Source: Pelagovum sp. HNIBRBA483 (GTDB lineage: Bacteria; Pseudomonadota; Alphaproteobacteria; Rhodobacterales; Rhodobacteraceae). Taken from it: DNA of 64,000 nt. Positions 40,561 to 49,282 of the stretch are shown here, in pieces. The position numbers were made by a program, and so were the translations under genes. Below the pieces are notes generated by a model. That model worked only from the letters and a program-made list of their open reading frames with translations. It ran no database searches and had not been told where the DNA came from. How positions within the stretch are numbered: the stretch's first letter is position 1; the number at the start of each line of letters is the position of its first letter. The stretch lies in NCBI RefSeq assembly GCF_040931995.1, contig NZ_CP162412.1, positions 2,581,001 through 2,645,000 on the forward strand. Direction: 5' to 3'.

Positions 40561-42732
40561 TTAAAAGCGCTTTTGCCATGAAAGGACCAGTCCGGTATCG
40601 GTCTGGTCCTTTTCATGTCCGAAGTTCAGCGAGTGGTAGCCGCCGATCAGCATGGAAGCGTCATCATCCAGTGCAAGCTCGTAGGCCAGAGTGAGGTCGA
40701 TCTGGCGGGCTTCAGGGGCGAGGTCGATTTCGATCGTGTCATAGCTGTAACCGGAACCGCTGGCCTGACGCGCGACCGGCACAGGGAGGCGGGCGGTTCC
40801 GCCTGCCGCGCCGAAGGGCATTCCGATAGCGAAGGAAAGCTGGTCGTTCCGGCCAGTGGGGACGACCGCCGCCAGCTCGAAAGCGGAAACCGGAACCGGC
40901 CCAAGATCACCACCGCCGAGGGTGCGTGCATCGGGCGCGGCGAGGCCCACCTGCCCCGAGAGGCTGAACCGCGCGCCGGAGGGCGCGGTTTGTTCCCAGC
41001 CGATATCGAGCGCGGCCAAGGCGCTGCCAGAGCCTGCGGTGGTGGCGAAGCCAAGAATGCCGCCACTGTCATGACCGATGGTCGCGCCAAGCGACAGGGC
41101 GCCGCTGCCCTGTTCCGCAAAGGACAGCGCAAAATCGGGGCTATCAGGGCGATAGGTGGCGGTGATCTGGCTGCCCTGCCCCTTAAGCGCCACTTCATAG
41201 CCGCCCAGCGCCGCGCCGAAATCGCCCGACGGGCCGGAGAAATCCGCCAGCTGTTGAACACGGTACGCGCCGGTGGAAGGCGCGCGGCTTTGGGCAACGA
41301 GGCTATCGGCTTGCAGTTCGAAATCCGCATCAAGCGCGTCTGACGCCAACACCGTGACGCCATGCAGCGCCTTGGTCGCCGCCGCGCCAAAGGCGCTGCC
41401 GGTGCGTAGGATCGGGGTGTCTTGCTCGATCACCTCGCCATTGGAGAGCGCGATCACGTTGCCGCCGATGGGCAAGAGAGCTGCGCGGACATCAAGGAAG
41501 CCGTGACCGTAGGTTTCGTTGTAGCTGTGGGAAACCCCGTTGCCGAAATCGAGCGTGCCATCGACCTCTGTGAAATAGCTGTTATCGGCAGAAGCGAGGA
41601 GCCGCTTGCGCAATTGCTGAGGTGTGTGATCGGGGAAGGCTTGGGCGAGAAGAGCGAGCGCGCCACTGACCGTGGGCGTGGCGAAGGAAGTGCCGGTTTG
41701 CCGTACATAGTCGTACTCGTGCTGATCGTTGTAGCTGGCGCTGTACCATGTGCCATCTGCGGTAATGCACCACTTTGCGGCTTCCAGACATGCGGATGAG
41801 ATCAGATCTACCGACAGGATCCGTTCATCGTTGAAGGTGGGCATACCGTTGGCAACTGCAATCCAACTACTTTCCAACGCCGGATTCTTAGCCGGAAGGC
41901 CGGCGAGAATATCGGCGGAAGTTGCGGACGTTTCATTGTCGAGCGCCCAAACGACCACGCCGACTTCAGCGAAGTCTATAAGGGCTTGATAATATTCGTC
42001 GCCCTCGTAGCGCGCTACAAATGCATCGCCTAGCCCTGAGCTTGCCACGTCGAGGCCGACGTAACCCCAACTATTACTTTGCACAATTGCGCCGAGCGCA
42101 ATTGCTTCACGTGTCGCTTCGGTTAGGGTTTCATAATTATTGTAATCGCCTAATGCTAGTTTCGCACCAGGAGCGACACCGACCATCACTCCTGCGGCAT
42201 CACCGGCAAGAACTGAAGCCACAGCGGTGCCATGCGATTTGAAAGAATTATTCCCGTCTGGCGACGGCACGTAGACCCGATCGCCATCGACAACTTCCAA
42301 TCCATCAGCACCGTTTAGAAAATAAAAATCCTTCCCCGCAAAAGCTGGATGATCGATGTAGAAACCGTCATCAATAACGGCAATGACGATTTCCTTTCCA
42401 CCATCACCACGCGTGCTGCCATCCAGCCCGGCGGCATGGGCATATTCGATGCGCGATGCGGCAAGCGGATAGACGTCATATCCACCCTGCTTGTAGTCCT
42501 GCACCGTGTATTGACTATCCCGTTCGCGCAGATTGCGGGCAGCGGTTTCGAAGGCGTCCCATGCAGTAACGAACCCTTCGGAAAAGAAGGACGTCTCCCA
42601 GCTCGGGTCATCTGGGACGACCGGCGGGTCGGGATCAGGGGTCGTGCTGTCCTGACAGGCGGAAAGCAGAACGCCGCAGACCCCCAACAGGAGCCATGCT
42701 GCCTTCTGCCCATTATGTTGCTGTCTGATCAT
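40561..42732 (-). CDS. S8 serine protease autotransporter with lipoprotein-type signal
   Basis: A 723-aa secreted protease. The signal peptide ends in LLSAC with Cys26, a lipobox. A subtilisin-like domain (about 95-390) has Asp121 in IVIAVIDDGFYIDH, His167 in KSHGTAVASVLAG and Ser349 in RQTGTSFATPTVSG. The rest, about 400-723, is Gly/Ala-rich with alternating hydrophobic residues and ends SLNFGHEKD...LSWQKRF; a terminal Phe and beta-strand pattern are typical of outer-membrane autotransporter barrels. NalP of Neisseria is a known lipidated S8 autotransporter. ATG 42732 has GGGG nearby; an ATG 15 bases upstream has no ribosome-binding site. The protease part looks more AT-rich than its neighbours, which may indicate acquisition. 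Confidence 0.82.
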   Translation of the reverse strand: MIRQQHNGQKAAWLLLGVCGVLLSACQDSTTPDPDPPVVPDDPSWETSFFSEGFVTAWDAFETAARNLRERDSQYTVQDYKQGGYDVYPLAASRIEYAHAAGLDGSTRGDGGKEIVIAVIDDGFYIDHPAFAGKDFYFLNGADGLEVVDGDRVYVPSPDGNNSFKSHGTAVASVLAGDAAGVMVGVAPGAKLALGDYNNYETLTEATREAIALGAIVQSNSWGYVGLDVASSGLGDAFVARYEGDEYYQALIDFAEVGVVVWALDNETSATSADILAGLPAKNPALESSWIAVANGMPTFNDERILSVDLISSACLEAAKWCITADGTWYSASYNDQHEYDYVRQTGTSFATPTVSGALALLAQAFPDHTPQQLRKRLLASADNSYFTEVDGTLDFGNGVSHSYNETYGHGFLDVRAALLPIGGNVIALSNGEVIEQDTPILRTGSAFGAAATKALHGVTVLASDALDADFELQADSLVAQSRAPSTGAYRVQQLADFSGPSGDFGAALGGYEVALKGQGSQITATYRPDSPDFALSFAEQGSGALSLGATIGHDSGGILGFATTAGSGSALAALDIGWEQTAPSGARFSLSGQVGLAAPDARTLGGGDLGPVPVSAFELAAVVPTGRNDQLSFAIGMPFGAAGGTARLPVPVARQASGSGYSYDTIEIDLAPEARQIDLTLAYELALDDDASMLIGGYHSLNFGHEKDQTDTGLVLSWQKRF
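40578..40616. terminator. Strong hairpin after fdsA, inside the autotransporter 3' end
   Basis: AAAGGACCAG-TCCG-GTAT-CGG-T-CTGGTCCTTT with one internal mismatch, followed by TT then CATG. Arms of about 13 bases start 24 bases after the fdsA stop. A shorter perfect palindrome AAAAGCGCTTTT (40563-40574) lies ahead of it. Both are within codons of the convergent protease gene, so terminator and coding sequence coincide. Confidence 0.65.
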
Positions 42733-42942
42733 CCGGCCCCACCGCATGCATGCTGTCTATAGCTACGCCAGTTTCCGAGAAATGTTAGACCTTCTTCAAG
42801 CCATAAAGCGCGCGGGCGGCTCATTTAGGCGACAGTATGCAACCGGGAGGCGCAGAGACGGCCGCTTCGATTGACCCAACGCTGCGGGGCTGATACGCCG
42901 AAAAGACTTTGTATTCAGTCGACATTACCGAAGGCGCGTTAG

Positions 42943-43650
42943 ATGCATGTTGCGATAATCATGGACGGAAACGGCCGCTGGGCAACCGAGCGGGGCTGGC
43001 CGCGGGTTATCGGGCATCAGCATGGCGTCAAACGGGTCGAGGATATTGTGCGCGCGTCACCGGGCCTTGGGGTCAAGGCGCTGACGCTTTATGCCTTCTC
43101 CACCGAGAACTGGAAGCGCTCCACCACCGAAGTGGAAGCGCTGTTCAAGCTGATGCGCATGTATATCAACCGTAAATCCAAGGAACTGCTCCGACAGAAT
43201 GTGCGCGTGCGGTTCTTGGGGCGGCGGGACAAACTGTCACCGGAGGTGCTGGCGCGGGTTGCCCATGTGGAGCGCCTCACGAAGGAATGTGACGGGCTGC
43301 AACTGAATATCGCGGTGGATTATGGCGGGCGGGACGAGATCGTCCGCGCGGCCAAGACCATGGCCGAGAAAGCACTGGCGGGCGATCTGGGGCTTAACGA
43401 TTTCACTGAAGAGGCGTTCCAGCTACACACCGATCTGCCGGATCTCCCCTCGCCCGATCTGATCATCCGCACCGGCGGGGACAAGCGGCTTTCGAACTTC
43501 ATGCTCTGGCATGCCGCTTACAGCGAGTTCGACTTCCTGCCCGTGCTATGGCCGGATTTCAAACCCGCATTACTGGAAAAATCGCTGGATGATTTCCGCA
43601 GCCGCGACCGGCGGTTTGGCGGGGTCAAGGTTGAAGGCCCGAGCGCCTAG
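42943..43650 (+). CDS. uppS: Cis-prenyltransferase, UppS family
   Basis: A 235-aa enzyme of the undecaprenyl diphosphate synthase family, which extends farnesyl diphosphate with isopentenyl units in cis. Motifs: IIMDGNGRWATERGWPR (catalytic Asp near residue 8), HQHGVKRVEDIV, LYAFSTENWKRS, AVDYGGRDEI and LIIRTGGDKRLSNFMLWHAA with downstream SEFDFLPVLWPDF. All residues for diphosphate binding appear present. It stands alone rather than in the frr-uppS-cdsA-dxr cluster where the housekeeping gene usually sits, so it may be a second paralogue. It is divergent from the autotransporter and overlaps the cueR stop by 4 bases. Confidence 0.9.
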   Translation: MHVAIIMDGNGRWATERGWPRVIGHQHGVKRVEDIVRASPGLGVKALTLYAFSTENWKRSTTEVEALFKLMRMYINRKSKELLRQNVRVRFLGRRDKLSPEVLARVAHVERLTKECDGLQLNIAVDYGGRDEIVRAAKTMAEKALAGDLGLNDFTEEAFQLHTDLPDLPSPDLIIRTGGDKRLSNFMLWHAAYSEFDFLPVLWPDFKPALLEKSLDDFRSRDRRFGGVKVEGPSA

Positions 43651-44069
43651 GACGTGCGACCATCCAGCGCCCTACCGCCGAGATCGGCAAGGATCGGGCA
43701 ATCAGGGCGGTTATCACCGGCGCAAGCGCTGACCAGATGCGAAAGCGTTTCGTGCATCGCCTGTAATTGGGCGATCTTCTCCTCGATCTGGCCGAGGTGC
43801 TGCTGTGCTACCTGTTTGACCTGTGCGCTTTCGCGGGCGTTGTCTTCATAAAGTTCCAGCAACGTGCGGCAGTCTTCAATGGAAAAGCCCAGCGCTCGGG
43901 CGCGGCCAAGGAAGGCGAGCTTGTGCAGATCGCTTTCGCGGAAGCTGCGGTAGCCGTTTTCGCCGCGCTGGGGGCGGATCAGGCCGATATCCTCATAATA
44001 ACGGATAGTTTTTGCCGGAAGGCCGGAGCGGGTCGCGACCTCGCCAATGGTCATATGGGGGGCGGTCAT
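43647..44069 (-). CDS. cueR: Copper-responsive MerR-family regulator CueR
   Basis: A 140-aa activator. The winged helix is [27 protein letters not shown] (shown in parts: [17 protein letters not shown] and EDIGLIRP), then a long dimerisation helix and the Cu(I) loop CAGDNRPDC, whose two cysteines match Cys112 and Cys120 of E. coli CueR. It responds to Cu(I) or Ag(I) by twisting promoters with a 19-base spacer, and two such promoters are visible at 46561-46591 and 46636-46666. The ATG overlaps the copA stop (ATGA), so it is expressed from the copA transcript and gives positive feedback. Confidence 0.93.
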   Translation of the reverse strand: MTAPHMTIGEVATRSGLPAKTIRYYEDIGLIRPQRGENGYRSFRESDLHKLAFLGRARALGFSIEDCRTLLELYEDNARESAQVKQVAQQHLGQIEEKIAQLQAMHETLSHLVSACAGDNRPDCPILADLGGRALDGRTS

Positions 44070-46534
44070 TGGCTGGCCTCCATCGCAGGGCGCACGCGGC
44101 GCAGGCGGAGCGCGTTGGTCAGCACAAAGACAGAGGACAGCGCCATCGCGCCAGCCGCCAGCACGGGTGACAGGAGAACACCGAGCGCGGGATAGAGCAC
44201 CCCTGCCGCAACGGGGATCAGCGCGGTGTTATAGCCGAAGGCCCAGAACAGGTTCTGCCGAATGTTGCGCATGGTATGAGCGGAGATATCAATCGCGTTC
44301 ACCACGCCACCAAGATCACCGGACATCAGCACCACATCGGCAGACTCGATGGCGACGTCCGTGCCGGTGCCGATGGCGATACCGATATCGGCATGCGCGA
44401 GCGCGGGGGCATCGTTGATCCCGTCACCGACGAAGGCAAGCGCCTTGCCTGACTGGCGCAGGCTATCGATCGTTTCAACTTTACCGCTGGGCAAGACGCC
44501 GGCGACGACGTGATCTATGCCCAGTTCGCGGGCGATGGCATCGGCGGTTTCCTGTTTGTCGCCGGTAATCATCGCGACCTCCAAACCGCGTGCCTTTAGC
44601 GCCGCGATGGCGGCGCGGCTGGAGGGTTTGATCGGGTCTGCCACGCCAACGATCGCCGCCGCCACGCCATCAACCGCCACATAGAGCGCGGTGCGGCCCT
44701 GTTCGGCCAGTGCGGTTTCGCGGGCGCGGAGGGCGGTGAAATCAACCCCTTCACGGGCCAGCAGACGATCAGCGCCGACGAGCACCGTGCGCCCGTCAAC
44801 GAGGGCCTGCACACCATAGCCGGTAATCGTGCGGAAATCCTCCATTTCGCCCTGCGGCAGTGCCTTTGCCTCCGCCGCGCGCAGGATGGCCTGCGCGATG
44901 GGGTGTTCGGAACGGGATTCGACGGTTGCTGTCAGGCGCAAGACCTCGTCCGCGTCAAAGCCGTCAGCGATTTCCAAATCGGTCAGCTCGGGGCGGCCTT
45001 CGGTGACGGTGCCTGTCTTGTCCATCGCCACGACACCGACAGAGGACAGCGCTTGCAGGGCATCGCCCTTACGGAAGAGCACGCCCATTTCGGCGGCGCG
45101 GCCGGTGCCGACCATGATCGACGTGGGCGTGGCGAGGCCCATCGCACAGGGGCAGGCGATGATCAGCACCGATACGCCCGCCACAAGCGCAAGCGTCAGC
45201 GCCGGATCGGGGCCAACGAGGAGCCAGATCAGCACGGTCAGCAGCGCCACCGACATCACCGCGGGGACGAACCAGAGCGTGATTTTATCCACCAGCCCCT
45301 GAATGGGGAGCTTGGCGCCTTGCGCCTCTTCGACCATGCGGATGATCTGGGCGAGGACGGTATCCTGCCCGACGACAGTGGCGCGAATGGTCAACGCACT
45401 CGGGCCATTGACGGTGCCGCCAGTGACGGGCGCGCCGACACCTTTTTCGACAGGAACCGGCTCGCCGGTGATCATGCTTTCGTCGATATGACCATGGCCC
45501 TCGACCACCTCACCATCCGCGGCGATACGTTCGCCGGGGCGCACGAGGATCAGATCGCCAACTTGCAGCGCCTCGGTAGGGACATCTTTGGCCTCGCCGT
45601 CCACGAGAACGCGGGCGGTTTTGACCTGAAGCCCAACCAGCCGCTTGATCGCAGCGCCAGTGCGCCCCTTGGCGCGGGCTTCGAGGAAACGGCCAACGAG
45701 GATCAGCACCACGATCACGGCTGCCGCCTCGAAATAGACGGCGCGTACCGCTTCAGGCAGCAGCGCGGGCGCGAAAGTGGCCACGAGCGAATAGAGATAG
45801 GCAGCGCCCGTACCGACGGCGACGAGGCTATTCATATCGGGTGCGCCGCGCAGCAGGGCTGGCATGCCTTTGAGATAGAACATCCTGCCCGGGCCAAGGA
45901 GCACGGCGGTTGTCAGGGCGAACTGGATCAGCCAGCTGGCCTGATGGCCGATGGTGTCTCCGATCAGCATATGCATTCCGGGGATCATGTGAGCGCCCAT
46001 TTCGAGCACGAAAACCGGCAGGGCCAAGGCGGCGGCGATCCATGCTTTGCGGGCGATCTCCTGCGCTTCGGCGTCTTTGCGCGCGGCTTGATCCTGCGCC
46101 ACGCCACCGCCGCTAATGACCTTCGCCGGATAGCCAATGGCGGCCGATGCGGCGATCATATCGGCAACCGTGACCGCGCCTTCGGCATAGCGGATTGTTG
46201 CCGTCTCAGAGGCGAGATTGACCGAGACGTCGAACACACCGGGAAGTGCTGCGATGGCTTTATCGACGCGCCCCACACAGGAAGCGCAGGACATCGACTC
46301 GATGCTGAGGATGACCTTCTCCTCCCGCGCAGGGTAGCCGAGCGCGGCCAGCCGCGCCACGGCGGCGGAGACAGTCTCAGGGCTGTCGGCCTTAAACCGA
46401 GCGGACTCGGAGGCCAGATTGACCGCAATATCGGAAAGGCCCGTGACCTCGTGCAAGCCCTTGTCCACCCGCCCGACGCAAGAGGCGCAGGACATGCCTT
46501 CGACCGAGAGAGATATGTTTTGCGCGGCTGCCAT
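44066..46534 (-). CDS. copA: Copper-exporting P-type ATPase CopA
   Basis: An 822-aa P1B-ATPase pumping Cu(I) out of the cytoplasm. Two N-terminal heavy-metal domains carry [14 protein letters not shown] (about 13-26) and [14 protein letters not shown] (about 81-94). Membrane helices follow, with the ion motif [10 protein letters not shown] in helix 6, phosphorylation site [12 protein letters not shown] actuator motif [10 protein letters not shown], the HP dipeptide [10 protein letters not shown] and [14 protein letters not shown]. It starts downstream of a CueR-type promoter and is co-transcribed with cueR. Confidence 0.96.
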   Translation of the reverse strand: MAAAQNISLSVEGMSCASCVGRVDKGLHEVTGLSDIAVNLASESARFKADSPETVSAAVARLAALGYPAREEKVILSIESMSCASCVGRVDKAIAALPGVFDVSVNLASETATIRYAEGAVTVADMIAASAAIGYPAKVISGGGVAQDQAARKDAEAQEIARKAWIAAALALPVFVLEMGAHMIPGMHMLIGDTIGHQASWLIQFALTTAVLLGPGRMFYLKGMPALLRGAPDMNSLVAVGTGAAYLYSLVATFAPALLPEAVRAVYFEAAAVIVVLILVGRFLEARAKGRTGAAIKRLVGLQVKTARVLVDGEAKDVPTEALQVGDLILVRPGERIAADGEVVEGHGHIDESMITGEPVPVEKGVGAPVTGGTVNGPSALTIRATVVGQDTVLAQIIRMVEEAQGAKLPIQGLVDKITLWFVPAVMSVALLTVLIWLLVGPDPALTLALVAGVSVLIIACPCAMGLATPTSIMVGTGRAAEMGVLFRKGDALQALSSVGVVAMDKTGTVTEGRPELTDLEIADGFDADEVLRLTATVESRSEHPIAQAILRAAEAKALPQGEMEDFRTITGYGVQALVDGRTVLVGADRLLAREGVDFTALRARETALAEQGRTALYVAVDGVAAAIVGVADPIKPSSRAAIAALKARGLEVAMITGDKQETADAIARELGIDHVVAGVLPSGKVETIDSLRQSGKALAFVGDGINDAPALAHADIGIAIGTGTDVAIESADVVLMSGDLGGVVNAIDISAHTMRNIRQNLFWAFGYNTALIPVAAGVLYPALGVLLSPVLAAGAMALSSVFVLTNALRLRRVRPAMEASQ

Positions 46535-46560
46535 GACTGACTCCTTTCTCGCTTGCCTGT

Positions 46561-46591
46561 CACATAAGGGTTCCAGTCACTGGAAGGTCAA
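46561..46591 (-). promoter_or_regulatory. CueR-type promoter of copA
   Basis: On the minus strand: -35 TTGACC, a 19-base spacer, and -10 TATGTG. The spacer contains the dyad CCTTCCA-N4-TGGAACC (partly overlapping -35), the classical CueR site. The -10 lies about 27 bases before the copA start. Confidence 0.75.
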
Positions 46592-46635
46592 GACCTCTCA
46601 GCGAGATAATCCGAAATCTGCGTCATGCGCGGCTC

Positions 46636-46666
46636 TTGACCTTTTGCAGGAGGTCGCATCTGAGTG
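46636..46666 (+). promoter_or_regulatory. CueR-type promoter of copZ
   Basis: -35 TTGACC, 19-base spacer with dyad ACCT-N8-AGGT, then TGAGTG as a weak -10. The site is a less perfect copy of the copA operator, about 20 bases before the copZ start. Confidence 0.6.
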
Positions 46667-46686
46667 GCGCAAAGAGGAGTTTTGTC

Positions 46687-46881
46687 ATGAATTTTTATGT
46701 TCCCGACATGAGCTGTGGCCATTGCAAGGCCGCGATCGAGAAAACCTTGATGGCGCTGGACCCGATGGCGGGAATTGCCTTCGAGATGGATGCGCGCAAG
46801 ATTGACGTTGCGATTGCGCTAGACACCGATGCGGTGCTCGGTGCGCTGAAGGATGCCGGATACACTGCCGAAGCTGTTTAG
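46687..46881 (+). CDS. copZ: Copper chaperone CopZ
   Basis: A 64-aa heavy-metal-associated domain: MNFYVPDMSCGHCKAAIEKT, with Cu(I) ligands in CGHC, ending GALKDAGYTAEAV. It carries Cu(I) to CopA. ATG 46687 follows GAGGAG; the frame is open 17 codons earlier, but those codons cover the promoter. It is divergent from copA and controlled by a separate CueR-type promoter. The fumarylacetoacetase-family gene starts 9 bases after it and may be co-transcribed. Confidence 0.93.
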   Translation: MNFYVPDMSCGHCKAAIEKTLMALDPMAGIAFEMDARKIDVAIALDTDAVLGALKDAGYTAEAV

Positions 46882-46890
46882 GGGGCGACC

Positions 46891-47739
46891 ATGAAGTTTT
46901 TTCGCTACGGACCAAAGGGCGCCGAACGCCCCGCCCTGCTGGACGCAAACGGGATCGGGCGCGATCTGTCGTCCTTGATCGATGATTTCAGCGGTGCGCA
47001 CCTGCATCCGTACCGCTTACGGCAACTGGCTGAGGTTGATGCCAGCCGCCTGCCGGAAGTGCCGGACGACGCGCGGATCGGCGCGGTTGTTCCCAGAGTG
47101 GGGAATTTCATCGGTATTGGCCTCAATTTTGCCGACCATGCTGCCGAGAGCGGCATGGAGGCACCGAGCGAACCGATCCTGTTCAACAAGGCGCCTTCAT
47201 CCCTAGCAGGGCCGAATGATGTGCTGGAATTACCGGCCGAGGCACAGAAAGCGGATTGGGAGGTTGAGCTTGCGGTGGTGATCGGCGCACCGGCTTACCG
47301 GATCACAAGGGAAGAAGCGCTTGCGCATGTCGCGGGTTTTACGATCTGCAACGATATATCGGAGCGGGCCTTTCAGATCGAGCGGTTAGGCACTTGGTCA
47401 AAGGGCAAGGGGCTGCCGGGCTTTGGGCCGCTTGGCCCATACCTTGTGACCCCCGACGAGGTACCAGATCCACAAGCGCTGAAGATGTGGCTCACGCTGA
47501 ACGGCGAGACGATGCAGAACGGATCGACCGCGACGATGATCTTTCCGGTCGATGAGCTGGTGTCCTATTGCGCGCAGTTCATGGCGCTTGAACCAGGTGA
47601 CGTGATCACCACCGGCACCCCGCCCGGTGTGGGCATGGGAATGAAACCGCAGCGTTACCTACAGGCTGGCGATGTGATGGAGCTGGGCATCGAGGGGCTC
47701 GGCACCCAGCGGCAGATCTGCATCGCACGCGCGGATTAA
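46891..47739 (+). CDS. Fumarylacetoacetate hydrolase-family protein
   Basis: A 282-aa cytoplasmic enzyme of the FAH fold, which cleaves or decarboxylates C-C or C-N bonds in oxo-acids with a divalent metal. Family text: GNFIGIGLNFADHAAESG, PILFNKAPSSLAGP, DWEVELAVVIG (acidic metal ligands), FTICNDISERAFQ and DVITTGTPPGVGMGM near the end. Members include ureidoglycolate lyase, acylpyruvase and 2-keto-3-deoxysugar hydrolases; the substrate cannot be chosen. It begins 9 bases after copZ, though no functional link with copper is known, and overlaps the stop of the convergent AGE gene. Confidence 0.88.
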   Translation: MKFFRYGPKGAERPALLDANGIGRDLSSLIDDFSGAHLHPYRLRQLAEVDASRLPEVPDDARIGAVVPRVGNFIGIGLNFADHAAESGMEAPSEPILFNKAPSSLAGPNDVLELPAEAQKADWEVELAVVIGAPAYRITREEALAHVAGFTICNDISERAFQIERLGTWSKGKGLPGFGPLGPYLVTPDEVPDPQALKMWLTLNGETMQNGSTATMIFPVDELVSYCAQFMALEPGDVITTGTPPGVGMGMKPQRYLQAGDVMELGIEGLGTQRQICIARAD

Positions 47740-48980
47740 TCCGCAAAGGGGCGCGTAGTTTTCAGCGCGGCGAAGGGGCGGGACAGACCCGGAAGCATCG
47801 GATACACCGCCGCTTGCAGCGCGTGGTAGATATCCGGTTTGCCATGAAACTGCGTGGCGGTTGGCGCGCCAGCGGCATCAATTTCATGGAACCACCCGCC
47901 GTGGGTATGGTCGATGAAATGCGCAGCGGCAAATTGCCAGAGCTTGCGATACAACGCCTCATCCTCCTCGGTGGGGGACAGTTTGATCAGAACGGCCAAT
48001 GCGCCGATGGCTTCGGTCAGGGGCCACCAGTAGCGATCCGCGATGGCCGGTCTTGCATCGAAATCGAGCGTGTAGACGATGCCGCCTTTCTCGGTGTTCC
48101 AACCATCCGCCAGCGCCTGCATGATTAGCGAGCGGGCGATTGACGGGCTGTTATCGTCGGGGCGGCCCGCAAGCTCCCAGTGCTGCAAAAAAAGCCGCGC
48201 CCATTCGAACGAGTGGCCCGGGGTTGTGCCGGCGGGGCGGAACATCGGGTCGCCCGCATAGGCGCGGTCGACCTCCCATGTTTCGGTGTAGTGTTCGGGG
48301 ATATGCCAGCCGTTTTGCGGCGCGGCTTGATGCACAAAGAACTGCAATATCTGTGATGCGCGGTCCAGATAGATCTGTTCTCCGGTTGCCTCGAACGCGG
48401 CGAGCAGGGCTTCGGTGCCGTGCATATTGGCGTTCATTCCGCGATAGGTCGAGAATGGCGTCCAGTCCCGCGCCCACTCATCACAGAAACGGCCGTTCTG
48501 CGGCTCCCAGAAACGCGCGTCGAGCACCTCGCTCACATCAGCGATCAGGCGCGCGGCATCCGGATGGCCGACACTGGCCGCGCTGGCGCCTGCCAGCAGC
48601 ACAAAGACATGGCCATAGGCGAGCTTGCGATCATCGACGACACCGTTGCCATTAACGGCCCAAAGGTAACCGCCATGCACCGTGTCGCGATGGTGGTTCC
48701 ACAGAATGGTCATTCCTGCATCTATGACGTCGTCGCAGCCGGTGAGGCCCCCCGCCTGCCCCAAGGCAAAGGAATGGATCATCCGTGTGGTTGCATGCAG
48801 CTCTTGCACCGGGTCGGGAAGCGGTGTGCCGTCGGTATCCAAGGTGGCGAACAATCCGCTCGGCAGGAGAGAGGCACGGTGAAAAGTCCAAAGTTTCCGG
48901 GCTTGTTCGCGGAGCCATGCGGTATGGGTTTCGGAGCTAAGCCAGTTGCCGGATGCGGGGTGGGATTGGAAATGTGTCAT
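47736..48980 (-). CDS. AGE-family sugar isomerase/epimerase, YihS-like
   Basis: A 414-aa (alpha/alpha)6-barrel isomerase of the N-acylglucosamine 2-epimerase superfamily. YRGMNANMHGTEALLAAFEA (about 185-204), PAGTTPGHSFEWARL (about 253-267), GGWFHEID near the end and GKPDIYHALQAAVYP match blocks of E. coli YihS (sulfoquinovose/mannose isomerase) position for position. Aldose-ketose isomerisation of mannose, or of sulfoquinovose, is the likely reaction. No other sulfoquinovose gene is nearby, so mannose-fructose conversion, linked to the frc operon 12 kb away, is an alternative. ATG 48980 is preferred; the frame opens 19 codons earlier. Confidence 0.85.
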   Translation of the reverse strand: MTHFQSHPASGNWLSSETHTAWLREQARKLWTFHRASLLPSGLFATLDTDGTPLPDPVQELHATTRMIHSFALGQAGGLTGCDDVIDAGMTILWNHHRDTVHGGYLWAVNGNGVVDDRKLAYGHVFVLLAGASAASVGHPDAARLIADVSEVLDARFWEPQNGRFCDEWARDWTPFSTYRGMNANMHGTEALLAAFEATGEQIYLDRASQILQFFVHQAAPQNGWHIPEHYTETWEVDRAYAGDPMFRPAGTTPGHSFEWARLFLQHWELAGRPDDNSPSIARSLIMQALADGWNTEKGGIVYTLDFDARPAIADRYWWPLTEAIGALAVLIKLSPTEEDEALYRKLWQFAAAHFIDHTHGGWFHEIDAAGAPTATQFHGKPDIYHALQAAVYPMLPGLSRPFAALKTTRPFAD

Positions 48981-49282
48981 GACCGTCGATGCGTATTGGA
49001 TGTGGTTGACGCCCCAATGACGGATGGAGGGCGGCACGTCAAAGCCCTAAACGATCAGACGATCCTTTACCTTATAGAGTTACCGCTTATGCGTCCGTAT
49101 ATTTTTTTCTGATGGTACGGGTAATGATAGGCGCGATTATAGGTCAAATCGATACGCTTTCATCACGCTCCCGCAGATCGCTGAGCCTATAAAAAAGCGG
49201 TGCGGCCATAGCGGAGGAGGCTGGCACGCAAACGGCGCGGTCCTGTTCAGGCGCGCGCCGCGGGACAGATACACAAGCTGCT
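48981..49282. other. Intergenic region upstream of the AGE isomerase gene
   Basis: 302 bases with no supported gene, between a LuxR-type gene and the isomerase, both on the minus strand. It contains T/A-rich tracts near 49100 and 49190 and a 7-bp inverted repeat, TTATAGG (49137-49143) and CCTATAA (49186-49192), which might be an operator or a weak terminator. No strong promoter was recognised. Confidence 0.5.

Noticed and set aside
42782-42874. Possible 30-codon ORF upstream of uppS
   Set aside because: No ribosome-binding site, Arg-rich translation, and it lies in the divergent promoter region.
44903-46540. 545-codon plus-strand frame
   Set aside because: Antisense to copA; the sense strand carries all P-type ATPase motifs.
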